Assembly (NCBI GenBank): GCA_023431185.1
Contig: JAEYXS010000102.1
Span: forward strand, 1-64,000
Length of the DNA: 64,000 nucleotides
From: Verrucomicrobiota bacterium
GTDB lineage: Bacteria; Verrucomicrobiota; Verrucomicrobiia; Limisphaerales; JAEYXS01
Direction: 5' to 3'
Below the pieces are notes generated by a model, which saw only the letters and a program-made list of their open reading frames with translations, was not told where the DNA came from and ran no database searches. Positions 1-8,224 of the stretch are shown here, piece by piece. Within the stretch, counting starts at the first letter, position 1. The number at the start of each line of letters is the position of its first letter. The position numbers and the translations under genes are program-made.

Positions 1-653
1 ACCCCATGCTTCACCTGTGCGAACACAAACGGCCCCGCCCCGCGCATCTTCCTCGCATCCCGATCCATCACGCCCAGGTCTGCGCCAATCGCCGCCGCGA
101 GATCTGTCTTGTTGATCACCAATAGATCGCTCTGCGTGATGCCCGGCCCGCCCTTGCGCGGCACCTTGTCACCACCGGCCACATCGATCACCTGGATGGT
201 GTAATCCGCCAGCTCACGACTAAAGCACGCCGCCAGATTGTCCCCACCGGACTCGATCAACATCAGCTCCGGTTTGAATTTCTTATGCAGGTCCTCCAGC
301 GCCAGCAGGTTGGATGAGATGTCCTCCCGGATCGCCGCATGCGGGCAACCACCCGTCTCCACCGCGCGGATACGATCTGCAGAAAGCGCCTCGTTCTTCA
401 CGAGAAACTCCCCGTCTTCCTTCGTGAAGATGTCATTCGTCACCGCCGCGATGTTCATCCTCTCGCGCAGCTTGCGACATAACTGAAGCATCAACGCCGT
501 CTTGCCACTGCCCACCGGCCCCCCCACACCCACCGTGAACGCGCGCTTGTTGAAATCCCGCTTCAACGGCATGTCCCGTTCGTCATAGCGCCCCGGATGC
601 TCCATGTTTTCATGCGTATGTCCGCCCGGCCCGTGATGATGATTATGGCTCAT
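1..653 (-). CDS. ureG: Urease accessory GTPase UreG (3' end cut by window edge)
   Basis: UreG is the SIMIBI-class GTPase that powers nickel delivery to apo-urease with UreD and UreF in the cytoplasm. The 217 visible codons show the P-loop GPVGSGKTAL, the VTNDIFTKEDGEFL stretch, ETGGCPHAAIRED (the Cys-Pro-His nickel-binding motif), ESGGDNLAA, and the NKTD base-specificity motif. About 15-20 C-terminal residues run off the left edge. The start is ATG at 651-653, giving an unusual His-rich leader (HNHHHGPGGHTH within the first 15 residues) before the conserved core, which begins near residue 34. Such leaders in other UreG proteins bind or store metal; here ureE is not seen, so the leader may partly replace it (inference). 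It is the last visible gene of the urease block, about 190 bp after ureF. Confidence 0.95.
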   Translation of the reverse strand, partial: MSHNHHHGPGGHTHENMEHPGRYDERDMPLKRDFNKRAFTVGVGGPVGSGKTALMLQLCRKLRERMNIAAVTNDIFTKEDGEFLVKNEALSADRIRAVETGGCPHAAIREDISSNLLALEDLHKKFKPELMLIESGGDNLAACFSRELADYTIQVIDVAGGDKVPRKGGPGITQSDLLVINKTDLAAAIGADLGVMDRDARKMRGAGPFVFAQVKHG

Positions 654-740
654 GTAAAATTAAGATGTCGTGCTTGTTATACTATCTGTCATCAACGCCT
701 GCAAAAATCCGCCCCACCAATCCAAGAAGCGGAAAATGTT

Positions 741-785
741 ACCTCCCTCTCCCCAAGGGAGAGGGCCGGGGTGAGGGGGAAGGCG
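741..785. repeat. Dispersed palindromic repeat (CTCTCCCC/GGGGAGAG type), copy 1
   Basis: The gap between ureF and ureG holds CCTCTCCCCAAGGGAGAGGG followed by a G-rich tail (CCGGGGTGAGGGGG). A second, related copy lies at 61481-61530, also just outside a gene. The inverted arms can form a hairpin. It looks like an extragenic REP-like element. Confidence 0.6.
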
Positions 786-839
786 ACTTCCCTAAGCAAA
801 ACCAGCCACCAAACTCACCACTACATTCCCCACGAACGC

Positions 840-1505
840 CTAACTCTGGAACAACCGCGAATAAAGCCTGTCCTGCGCCCCCTGCCACAAGTCCAGCAAC
901 GGCGCCGTCTGCGCTGCCTCTTCCACCGGTATCTCCGCACACTCCAGCGCCACCGCCTGCGCCTTGGCCGAGAGCTTGTGTTGCATGGACTGCGCCTCCA
1001 TCGGCCCCACGATGCCCAACCGCACCGCACTCGCCACGATGCCGCGCAAGTAACAGAAAAAGAACAACTGGATCGCATCCGGTTTCTTCACCCCCAGCGC
1101 CGCCGTCGCCGCCCCGAACACGATTGGCAGATGCGCGCAAAACTCATCCGCCTCCATCTGCGCCCGCAATCCATCCAACGCCACCGAGGGAAAGCTCCGC
1201 TCCGTCGCCATCCAGAACGCCTTCCCCTGCAATCGGCTCGCGCGATTCGTCACATGATTCGTCGTGAACACATCGAACCGTGCATCCAGTTCCGTCAGCC
1301 TATCCGGCTCCTCCCAAGCCGCCCGCATGAACGGCAGCGACGCATATCCGAGCTGCTGCAAACTCGTCTCCACAAACGCCATGAAATCCGCGCGGCTCCG
1401 TATCTCCCCATGCTGCCACGCCGCCTCCAGCCCGCCGGAATGCGCGAATCCCCCCGTCGGAAACGCCGAATCCGCCAGTTGCCAGATCAGCCACTCGTTA
1501 TGCAC
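840..1505 (-). CDS. ureF: Urease accessory protein UreF
   Basis: 221 residues, the normal UreF length. UreF is an all-helical scaffold that bridges UreD and the UreG GTPase during assembly of the nickel site. Family features visible are the N-terminal LADSAFPTGGFAHSGGLEAA signature (residues 10-29), the central VFTTNHVTNRASRLQGKAF region, and the C-terminal RLGIVGPMEAQSMQHKLSAK stretch. The ATG at 1503-1505 precedes the conserved core directly, so the start is convincing. It lies between the secreted BamE-like gene and ureG, all on the minus strand, so it is probably co-transcribed with the urease structural genes. The 186 bp between it and ureG carries a REP-like repeat. Confidence 0.95.
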   Translation of the reverse strand: MHNEWLIWQLADSAFPTGGFAHSGGLEAAWQHGEIRSRADFMAFVETSLQQLGYASLPFMRAAWEEPDRLTELDARFDVFTTNHVTNRASRLQGKAFWMATERSFPSVALDGLRAQMEADEFCAHLPIVFGAATAALGVKKPDAIQLFFFCYLRGIVASAVRLGIVGPMEAQSMQHKLSAKAQAVALECAEIPVEEAAQTAPLLDLWQGAQDRLYSRLFQS

Positions 1506-1516
1506 GTGCTGCCATT

Positions 1517-2968
1517 CTATTTAAGCGTATCAATCCCGGAGACGACACCGCCGTTGAAGGTGACGACTTTGGACTTATAATGCCAGATCTCCAGCTTGAT
1601 GTCTCCCAGCTCCGAAGTGGTGACCGATTCCGGCGAACCCAGCGAAAAAGTGACCTGTGTCTTCGTCATGCCCTGCTTCACCAGGCCCACACTCACCAGA
1701 CGGAACACCTCATCAGACCAGTCGGAGAACGTCTCCCGGGGATTCTTATCGTAAAAGACAAAGTCGAACAGCTCAGCCGTTGCGCCCGGCGTGTTGGACT
1801 TGCTGATGTAAACATCCTCAAAAAACACATTGCCCGCCGCATCCTCCAGGATGAACCGCACCGGAGTGGTCGATGTTCCCAGCACCACGTTCTGCACCGT
1901 GTATTCCGTGAACTTCGGCTTTGCGTGCGGCACCACCTCATCTGTCTCATCATTGTACGTGTAGACCGCATTATCTTGCAGCCAGACTTTCTTGCCGATG
2001 AATTTCTCCCGCGCGTGGTCCACATCCCGCTTGAGCGCCAGGCGCGGCAATACCGGCCCTGACGTTGCACCCTCCATAGTGACTAGCTCTCCGGTGTCTT
2101 CCACCTGGCCGCCATAATGCTCTTTGCCCGTTGGGTCCGTGTTATATGAGACAATCTTCACCATCTTCCCCACATACCGCTCATAGGCATATCGCATGGC
2201 CAGATTGGGCCGGTCACCGAAGGTGTAGGCCAGCCGTTGATGCTTGGGCTGTTGCGGCATAAAGATGAAGACCTGTCCGATCAGGTCCGCCCCTTTCAGA
2301 TGGCTCAGCTCATTGCGCATCGTCTTGGACTCCTCTTTGGTGCTCGTCTTCTTGCCAATCGAGCCTGATTGTATGTAGGGCGAGGCAGGTTCCACCTTGG
2401 CCACCGGCGCACCTATGCCTAGCATCTTCTCCACCCGTTTATTGAATCCCGTGAAGAAATATGCCGGTATCTTGAAAGTCGTGCTCGCACTCTTCTTCCC
2501 CTTCTTCCGCCACGTCAGCGTCATGCCTTCCTTCTGGACCTTCTCGAAGGTGGCGTCGGCCATGCTCAACAAGTGCGTTTCTCCGAAACGCCCCATGGCC
2601 GGTATCTGTTGATACGGTGGATTGGCCAGCACCCGCCCATCTCCCAAGGCCACTTCGTCATAGCCCACAAACTTGTCGCTGCGATCGAACGTGAAGATCA
2701 GATTCCGCAGCCGGTTGGTGCCGCTCACAAAATAAGTCATCGAGTAGATGTCCGGCTTCTCCGGCGTTCCGCTGGGCACCAGAGGTGCCATCATCATCTG
2801 CCCTTTGTTTCCAGGCGGGTTAATGTACACACTCCCATCGATCACATCCTGCTCTGATTGGATGACGACCACCTTTTGCTGGGCCACCGCCTGTCCGGCC
2901 ATCAGGCCAAATAACAACAGCCAGACGTAAAACTTCCCGGCCAAGCTTTCCTTGATATCGCTCTTCAT
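1517..2968 (-). CDS. Secreted protein with BamE/SmpA-like C-terminus, inside the urease block
   Basis: Unrecognised protein of about 483 residues. The chosen ATG (2966-2968) gives a clear signal peptide: MKSDIKESLAGK, then a hydrophobic core (FYVWLLLFGLMAG) and an AVA-QQ cleavage site near residue 30. In-frame upstream codons (ATG at 2992 and beyond) would put charged residues ahead of it, so the start is uncertain. The last ~65 residues (VKQGMTKTQVTFSLGSPESV, then IEIWHYK-like and VVTFNGGVVSGI patterns) read like the BamE/SmpA/OmlA fold, in which G-M-T/S-x-x-Q-V-x-x-x-L-G-x-P is the hallmark. The middle is beta-rich with no motif I know. It sits between ureC and ureF, only 11 bp from ureF. 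An envelope protein is unexpected there; a role in nickel or urea handling is only a guess. Confidence 0.8.
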   Translation of the reverse strand: MKSDIKESLAGKFYVWLLLFGLMAGQAVAQQKVVVIQSEQDVIDGSVYINPPGNKGQMMMAPLVPSGTPEKPDIYSMTYFVSGTNRLRNLIFTFDRSDKFVGYDEVALGDGRVLANPPYQQIPAMGRFGETHLLSMADATFEKVQKEGMTLTWRKKGKKSASTTFKIPAYFFTGFNKRVEKMLGIGAPVAKVEPASPYIQSGSIGKKTSTKEESKTMRNELSHLKGADLIGQVFIFMPQQPKHQRLAYTFGDRPNLAMRYAYERYVGKMVKIVSYNTDPTGKEHYGGQVEDTGELVTMEGATSGPVLPRLALKRDVDHAREKFIGKKVWLQDNAVYTYNDETDEVVPHAKPKFTEYTVQNVVLGTSTTPVRFILEDAAGNVFFEDVYISKSNTPGATAELFDFVFYDKNPRETFSDWSDEVFRLVSVGLVKQGMTKTQVTFSLGSPESVTTSELGDIKLEIWHYKSKVVTFNGGVVSGIDTLK

Positions 2969-3121
2969 AGCTTTGATTTGAATATTTTTCATCCCCAAGT
3001 GCGAAGCATCCAAATCAAACGACCGTTTTAGTGCAAGCATTGTTTTCCGCCCCTGCTTCGGAATCGCCCTCGTCGTCGTCCTTGATTTTTTCTTATCGGG
3101 AAGCAGAACCTCGATTCATCG
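2969..3121. other. Gap between ureC and the BamE-like gene
   Basis: This 153-bp stretch separates ureC from the secreted BamE-like gene, whereas most neighbours in the block are 1-15 bp apart. It contains possible upstream in-frame starts for the downstream gene but no clear ribosome-binding site, terminator or promoter that I can defend. Confidence 0.4.
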
Positions 3122-4837
3122 CTAAAACAACTGATACCTCTGCGCCAGCGGCAACGAAGTCGCCGGTTCGCACTTCAGTAACTCCCCATCCGCCACCACA
3201 TGATACGTCTCCGGGTCCACCGTGATCTTTGGCGTGGCGTCATTCCACTTCATGCTCTTCTTGCTGATATCGCGACACCCCGTCACCGCCTCGATCCGCT
3301 TGCTCAAACCATACCCCGCCGCCACCCCCTGCTCCTTGCACAACCTGCTTACAAACGCCATGGAGGAAGAACCCGGCGCTGAACCGAACCCGCCAAACAT
3401 CGGCCGCATGAACACCGGCTGCGGCGTGGGGATCGACGCATTCGGATCACCCATCTGCGCCCACGCGATGAACCCGCCCTTGATCACCATCTCCGGCTTC
3501 GCACCGAAGAACGCCGGTTTCCATAGCACTAAGTCCGCCAGCTTGCCGACTTCAACCGAACCAATCACGTGACTCACACCATGCGTGATGGCCGGATTGA
3601 TCGTGTACTTCGAGATGTAACGTTTGATGCGCACATTGTCATTGCTCCCCTGCTCCCCACCGAGCCGACCGCGCTGGTGTTTCATCTTGTCCGCCGTCTG
3701 CCACGTGCGCGTGATGACCTCACCAATGCGCCCCATCGCCTGCGAATCCGAGCTCATCATGCTGATCGCGCCCAAGTCATGCAGGATATCTTCCGCTGCA
3801 ATCGTCTCCCCACGGATGCGGCTCTCCGCAAACGCCACATCTTCCGGTAAACTTGGATCCAGATGATGACAAACCATGAGCATGTCCAGATGCTCATCGA
3901 TCGTGTTCACCGTGTAAGGCTTCGTCGGATTCGTGGAGCTCGGCAGCACATTCAGCTCGCCGCAGATGCGGATGATGTCCGGCGCATGCCCGCCACCCGC
4001 ACCTTCCGAGTGATACGTGTGGATCGTGCGCCCCTTGATCGCCCCGATCGTCGCCTCCACGAAACCAGATTCATTCAACGTATCCGTATGGATCGTCACC
4101 TGGACGTCTTCTTTATCCGCGACCGTGAGGCAGCAATCGATCGCCGCCGGAGTCGTGCCCCAATCTTCATGCAGCTTGAGGCCGATGGCTCCGCCCAATA
4201 TCTGATCCGACAATCCTGCCGGCAACGCCGTGTTGCCCTTGCCCGTGAACCCGAAGTTCAAGGGTAACTGGTCCACCGCCCTCAACATGTTGCGCAGATA
4301 GAACGCGCTCGGCGTGCACGTCGTCGCACAAGTGCCCGTGGCCGGTCCCGTGCCACCACCGATCATCGTCGTCAATCCCGCCGCGATCGCCTCATGCGCC
4401 TGCTGCGGACAGATGAAATGGATATGCGAATCCAGCCCGCCCGCCGTCAAAATCAACCCCTCTCCCGCGATGACTTCCGTGGTCACCCCCACGATCATGT
4501 TCTTCATCACGCCCGCCATCACATCGGGATTGCCCGCCTTGCCGATGCCCGCGATAAGCCCGTTCTTGATGCCGATATCCGCCTTGAAGATGCCCGTATA
4601 GTCCACCACGAGCGCATTTGTGATCACACAATCCAGCGCCTCCGCCTGGCTCACGCCTGCGGCCTGTCCCATGCCTTCACGAATGACTTTGCCGCCGCCG
4701 AATTTGCATTCGTCACCGTAAACGGTGTAATCCCGCTCCACCTGCAACACGAGCGAGGTATCGCCCAGCGTGAGCTTGTCGCCGGTCGTGGGACCAAACA
4801 TCTCCGCGTAATGGGACCGCTTCATCTTGTAAGGCAT
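3122..4837 (-). CDS. ureC: Urease alpha subunit UreC
   Basis: Catalytic subunit of nickel urease (urea + water to ammonia and carbamate), cytoplasmic, 571 residues as is usual. All active-site residues are present, each offset by +4 from Klebsiella numbering: H138 and H140 (SHIHFICPQQ), carbamylated K221 (GLKLHEDWG), H250 (VTIHTDTLNESGF), H276 (TIHTYHSEGAGGGHAPD), catalytic H324 in the flap (MVCHHLD) and D364 (SSDSQAMGR). The C-terminus ends in QLF, as in many single-chain eukaryotic ureases. The ATG at 4835-4837 begins 1 bp after the ureAB stop codon, so translation is almost certainly coupled; M5 is an alternative start. It should assemble with UreAB as a two-polypeptide (gamma-beta plus alpha) enzyme. 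Confidence 0.98.
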   Translation of the reverse strand: MPYKMKRSHYAEMFGPTTGDKLTLGDTSLVLQVERDYTVYGDECKFGGGKVIREGMGQAAGVSQAEALDCVITNALVVDYTGIFKADIGIKNGLIAGIGKAGNPDVMAGVMKNMIVGVTTEVIAGEGLILTAGGLDSHIHFICPQQAHEAIAAGLTTMIGGGTGPATGTCATTCTPSAFYLRNMLRAVDQLPLNFGFTGKGNTALPAGLSDQILGGAIGLKLHEDWGTTPAAIDCCLTVADKEDVQVTIHTDTLNESGFVEATIGAIKGRTIHTYHSEGAGGGHAPDIIRICGELNVLPSSTNPTKPYTVNTIDEHLDMLMVCHHLDPSLPEDVAFAESRIRGETIAAEDILHDLGAISMMSSDSQAMGRIGEVITRTWQTADKMKHQRGRLGGEQGSNDNVRIKRYISKYTINPAITHGVSHVIGSVEVGKLADLVLWKPAFFGAKPEMVIKGGFIAWAQMGDPNASIPTPQPVFMRPMFGGFGSAPGSSSMAFVSRLCKEQGVAAGYGLSKRIEAVTGCRDISKKSMKWNDATPKITVDPETYHVVADGELLKCEPATSLPLAQRYQLF

Positions 4838-4838
4838 A

Positions 4839-5603
4839 TCAGTCCTTTTCGTTCAAAAAGTTGCCCGCCTTCACGCGGTCCATCGTGGCTTTCAGACCTT
4901 CCGCCGAGACCGCACCATTCGCCAGATTGTTACCGCCGCGAATGACCTTGTTCCCCGCGATGTCCACCAGCTTCACCGTCTTCGTCTCACCCGGCTCGAA
5001 GCGAACGGCCGTGCCCGCCGGAATGTCGAGGCGTTTGCCGTAAGCCTTCGCCCGGTCAAACTTCAGCAACGCATTCGTCTCCACGAAATGATAATGGCTG
5101 CCCACCTGCACCGGGCGGTCGCCCATGTTCGTGACGGCAACCATCACGCTCTCGCGACCCGCATTCAATTCAAGCTCACCGTCCTGCGGCTCGCAAATGC
5201 CAGGCTCGAAATCCATCTCCGAAACCACGCTATGAAACACTTTCAGGTCCGGCACCGGCAGGAAGCTGCCGTAGAGCGCGAGGGAAAGATCGCCGTCATC
5301 CGCCGCGATGGGATGATGCACCGTCACCAGCTTCGTGCCGTCCGGGAAAGTTCCTTCCACCTGCACCTCCGAGATCATCGCCGGGATGCCGGACATCACT
5401 TGATTGCGACCAAGGAATTTGCGGCCGAGGTCCATCAGTTCGGAAACGCTCCGGCCATCGCGGATGAATTCCAGCAATTGCGTCGCGATGAGTGCCACGC
5501 TTTCCGGGTAGTTCAGCTTCAGACCGCGCGCCAGCCGCTTCTGGGCCAAGAAGCCCGCGTTATGCAGCAGCAGCTTTTCGATTTCACGAGGAGAGAGATG
5601 CAT
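4839..5603 (-). CDS. ureAB: Fused urease gamma-beta subunit UreAB
   Basis: 254 residues containing two urease subunits in one chain. Residues 1-99 are the gamma subunit (MHLSPREIEKLLLHNAGFLA through GTKLVTVHHPI). About 30 linker residues follow, with LALYGSFLPVPDL near 109-121. The beta subunit runs from about 131 to 232 (DGELELNAGRE, NMGDRPVQVGSHYHF, KRLDIPAGTAVRFEPGETK, GNKVIRGGNN). A tail (AEGLKATMDRVKAGNFLNEKD) completes it. Most bacteria encode these as separate ~100-residue genes; Helicobacter fuses them but with a shorter junction. The LPVP linker and the tail resemble plant and fungal single-chain urease as I remember those sequences. It lies between ureD (9 bp) and ureC (1 bp). Confidence 0.96.
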   Translation of the reverse strand: MHLSPREIEKLLLHNAGFLAQKRLARGLKLNYPESVALIATQLLEFIRDGRSVSELMDLGRKFLGRNQVMSGIPAMISEVQVEGTFPDGTKLVTVHHPIAADDGDLSLALYGSFLPVPDLKVFHSVVSEMDFEPGICEPQDGELELNAGRESVMVAVTNMGDRPVQVGSHYHFVETNALLKFDRAKAYGKRLDIPAGTAVRFEPGETKTVKLVDIAGNKVIRGGNNLANGAVSAEGLKATMDRVKAGNFLNEKD

Positions 5604-5612
5604 AAATCATCA

Positions 5613-6467
5613 TCACCATTTCCGGGCCCAAGGATCGTCCTGCAACAGCGGGCTCACAAAAGCCAGCCGACGACCGATCTCACGCCCGACCTGTTCCGTG
5701 CTCACACCCGCCATCCGCAACAGCACGCCATCCGCCAGCGGGCTCGCACTGATGGCAAAATCACTTCGCTTCGGCACCGGCAGTTCCGCGATCTCCGCCA
5801 GCAACTGTTGCGCGAACGGCTGCAACTTCGGCCCCACCACCACCACCGTCGCCAGGCAATGGAACCGCCCCATCTGCCGCAGCAATTCTTCCGTGCCTTC
5901 TTCCGCGGCCAGCCGCAGTGAATCCAGCATCACCCGCTTGCCCGCTTGAAAGATCTCATTACGGCTCAGATACCGCGTGAACTCCCACCGTTCACCGCGT
6001 GCTGCCCGTCCTGAATTTAACCAGTCCACCAGCACGAATCCGGCATCCGCCGCCAGATGGAACTCCTGCTTTTGCTCGTAAATCGCCTGCGCGAAACACT
6101 GTACCGGATCCGGTGCCAGCACGAGCAAGGCTCCAGCGCCCACATCAGCCCGCAGCTTGTGCTGACAGGGCAGCAGCCGGGGATTCCGATAGACCTTGGT
6201 AGAAGCCTGTGTGCTGAGAAAGCAAGTGGCCTTGGCTTCGACATCCAACGTCAGGCTGGTCTCATCCCCCGCCACCAACCCGCCACCAAAGCTGCTGATG
6301 TAGGCCCATACACTGTGGCCGCGTGAACGGGGAGCGAGAAGTTTTAGCGGGCTGTTCGCCCAGCATTCCGTCACCGCACTTTCCCCCGCCACCATACTGA
6401 CCCGCAAACCGGCGCGACCTGCCTGGGGCGGTCGCCGCGTGACCGGCTGGTGGGCCAGTGAAAGCAT
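5613..6467 (-). CDS. ureD: Urease accessory protein UreD
   Basis: 284 residues, the usual UreD/UreH length. UreD docks on apo-urease and recruits UreF-UreG, providing the path for nickel. Typical family features are visible: LLAPRSRGHSVWAYISSFGG near residue 43, then GGGLVAGDETSLTLDVEAKA, TQASTKVYR near residue 87, and the mid-protein PDPVQCFAQAIYEQKQEFHL and VLVDWLNSGRAARGERW segments. The ATG lies 3 bp after the stop of the small membrane protein gene upstream, and ureAB follows 9 bp downstream, consistent with a single transcript. The internal translation start looks compact and no frameshift was seen. Confidence 0.95.
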   Translation of the reverse strand: MLSLAHQPVTRRPPQAGRAGLRVSMVAGESAVTECWANSPLKLLAPRSRGHSVWAYISSFGGGLVAGDETSLTLDVEAKATCFLSTQASTKVYRNPRLLPCQHKLRADVGAGALLVLAPDPVQCFAQAIYEQKQEFHLAADAGFVLVDWLNSGRAARGERWEFTRYLSRNEIFQAGKRVMLDSLRLAAEEGTEELLRQMGRFHCLATVVVVGPKLQPFAQQLLAEIAELPVPKRSDFAISASPLADGVLLRMAGVSTEQVGREIGRRLAFVSPLLQDDPWARKW

Positions 6468-6470
6468 CGC

Positions 6471-6755
6471 TTACAGGCTCTTGCCCCAGAGCACCACCGC
6501 ACCGACCAGCATCAACATGCCGGTCGTGGAGAGCACTCGCGCCGGGATACGGCGTTGTACCTGCGAACCGGCATACCACAAGGCCGCGCCACCCAAGGCC
6601 AGCATCATGATGTGATACGGGCTGGTGAGGATGTGCGAGGCGCTCGCCTGCGTGATGTCGTGGCCGGGATGCGCGGAGGCAACCATCGGCAGCAAAGCAC
6701 CCGCAAACAAAGCGACAGAACCGGCGAAACGTTTTACCAGACGCGTGGCATTCAT
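6471..6755 (-). CDS. Small exported membrane protein with an AHPGHD motif (HupE/UreJ-like N-terminus)
   Basis: 94 residues. An N-terminal signal or signal anchor (VALFAGALLPMVASA, about residues 14-28) is followed immediately by HPGHD, a motif placed just after the signal peptide in HupE/UreJ-type nickel permeases. Two hydrophobic segments follow (about 50-64, LALGGAALWYAGS; and 73-91, VLSTTGMLMLVGAVVLWG) and then the protein stops. UreJ/HupE has about 190 residues and six or more helices, so this is not a full permease. It lies 1 bp after the urtE stop and 3 bp before ureD, exactly at the join between transporter and enzyme genes. A metal-related role is suggested by motif and place only; no full family match is claimed. 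Confidence 0.75.
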   Translation of the reverse strand: MNATRLVKRFAGSVALFAGALLPMVASAHPGHDITQASASHILTSPYHIMMLALGGAALWYAGSQVQRRIPARVLSTTGMLMLVGAVVLWGKSL

Positions 6756-6756
6756 A

Positions 6757-7452
6757 TTAGACAGTCAGATATTGGCGGACGAGCTGGTCGTTCAATTCGG
6801 AGACTCCTCCGGCAGCTACGATCGAGCCGCGGTCCATGATGCAAAAATTATCCGCCACCGCGAGGCAAAAATCGAGGTACTGTTCCACCAGCAAAATGCT
6901 GATCTTCCCCTCCTTCTTGATCAATTGCAGCGTCTCCCCGATCTGATCAATGATATTGGGCTGAATCCCCTCCGTCGGCTCGTCTAAAATCAGCACTTTC
7001 GGGTCCGTCAACACCGCCCGCGCAATGGCCAGTTGCTGCTGCTGACCACCGCTCAGCACGCCGCCCTTGCGCTTCAACATCTCTTTCAAAACCGGGAACA
7101 GTTCAAAAATGCGATCCACCTGCTCGCCCTCTTTCTTGCCATGGACGACGAGACTGATCTTCAAGTTTTCCCATACGGTGAGATTCGGGAAGATGTCGCG
7201 GCCTTGCGGCACATAACCGATGCCCATGCGTGAGCGCTGGTCTGGCTTGGTGCCGATCATCTCCTGACCGTCCAGCTTCACCGAGCCTTCGTCCGGTTTG
7301 AGCAGACCCACGATGGTTTTCAAGGTCGTGCTCTTGCCCACGCCGTTGCGCCCCATGAGGCACAGCAACTTATTTTTCGGCAGGGTAAAATCCACGCCGC
7401 GCAAGATGCGCGAGCCGTCATAGGAGACGGAGATGTTCGATACGGAAAGCAT
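6757..7452 (-). CDS. urtE: Urea ABC transporter ATP-binding subunit UrtE
   Basis: 231-residue ABC ATPase, one of two for the urea importer. Walker A is GRNGVGKST (34-42), the Q-loop/VPQGRDIFPNLTVWENL stretch (about 81-97) is typical of the HAAT-family LivF/UrtE branch, the signature is LSGGQ (133-137) and Walker B is LILDEP (154-159). The binding protein UrtA, permeases UrtB and UrtC, and second ATPase UrtD are encoded immediately upstream, and urease immediately downstream, which fixes the substrate as urea rather than branched-chain amino acids. The start ATG is 1 bp after the urtD stop, suggesting coupled translation. Confidence 0.95.
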   Translation of the reverse strand: MLSVSNISVSYDGSRILRGVDFTLPKNKLLCLMGRNGVGKSTTLKTIVGLLKPDEGSVKLDGQEMIGTKPDQRSRMGIGYVPQGRDIFPNLTVWENLKISLVVHGKKEGEQVDRIFELFPVLKEMLKRKGGVLSGGQQQQLAIARAVLTDPKVLILDEPTEGIQPNIIDQIGETLQLIKKEGKISILLVEQYLDFCLAVADNFCIMDRGSIVAAGGVSELNDQLVRQYLTV

Positions 7453-7453
7453 C

Positions 7454-8215
7454 TTAATGTTTCTTTTTGCGGCCGAGATAAACTTCGATCACGCGCTCGT
7501 CATTCTGCACTTCATCCACTGATCCCTCGCACAATACGTGTCCCTGATGCAGCACCGTCACCTTCCGGGCGATCTGGCGCACGAACACCATGTCATGCTC
7601 GATGACCACCACACTGTGCTTGCCCGCGAGGCTCATGAGCAGTTCGCCCGTCTTGGCTGTTTCCTCATCCGTCATGCCGGCGGCCGGTTCATCGACGAGC
7701 AGCAGCTTCGGATTCTGCGACAGCAACATGCCGATTTCCAACCACTGCTTTTGCCCGTGAGAAAGTGTGCCTGCCTTCACATTCGCACGATCCGTCAGAC
7801 CGATGAGCTTCAGCATTTCCTGGATACGGTCACGTTGCTCGGAACCGATGCGAGCGAACAAGGTGGACCAGACACTACGGCTGCCTTCCAGCGATAGCCA
7901 GAGATTCTCCAGCACAGTATGCTCAACGTAAACGGAAGGTGTCTGAAATTTACGGCCGATGCCCAGGCGGTTGATCTGATACTCGTTCAGCTTGGTGAGG
8001 TCGGTGGTTTTGCCGAACTCCACTTTGCCTGTGTCCGGCTGCGTGCGGCCCGTGATGATGTCCATCATCGTGCTCTTGCCAGCACCGTTAGGCCCGATGA
8101 TGACGCGCAACTCGCCTTCATCCATGTAGAAGTTCAGGTCGTTGATGGCCTTGAAACCATCGAAGGTCTTGTTCACACCTTCCAGCGTCAGGACGAATTC
8201 TTTCTTCTGTGTCAT
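7454..8215 (-). CDS. urtD: Urea ABC transporter ATP-binding subunit UrtD
   Basis: 253-residue ABC ATPase of the LivG/UrtD branch. Walker A is GPNGAGKST (41-49), followed by MDIITGRTQPDTGKVEFG; the signature region LSHGQKQWLEIGMLL carries the H-G-Q-K-Q variant usual for UrtD, and Walker B is LLLVDEP followed by AAGMTDEE. The EHDMVFVRQIARKVTVLHQG segment is the LivG-type switch and D-loop region. It pairs with UrtE on the cytoplasmic face of the UrtBC channel. It starts 9 bp after urtC and ends 1 bp before urtE. Confidence 0.95.
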   Translation of the reverse strand: MTQKKEFVLTLEGVNKTFDGFKAINDLNFYMDEGELRVIIGPNGAGKSTMMDIITGRTQPDTGKVEFGKTTDLTKLNEYQINRLGIGRKFQTPSVYVEHTVLENLWLSLEGSRSVWSTLFARIGSEQRDRIQEMLKLIGLTDRANVKAGTLSHGQKQWLEIGMLLSQNPKLLLVDEPAAGMTDEETAKTGELLMSLAGKHSVVVIEHDMVFVRQIARKVTVLHQGHVLCEGSVDEVQNDERVIEVYLGRKKKH

Positions 8216-8224
8216 GCTGGGCTA

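Noticed and set aside
597..1580. 327-codon plus-strand frame over ureF/ureG
   Set aside because: Shadow of the two accessory genes; composition dominated by Arg/Pro/His.
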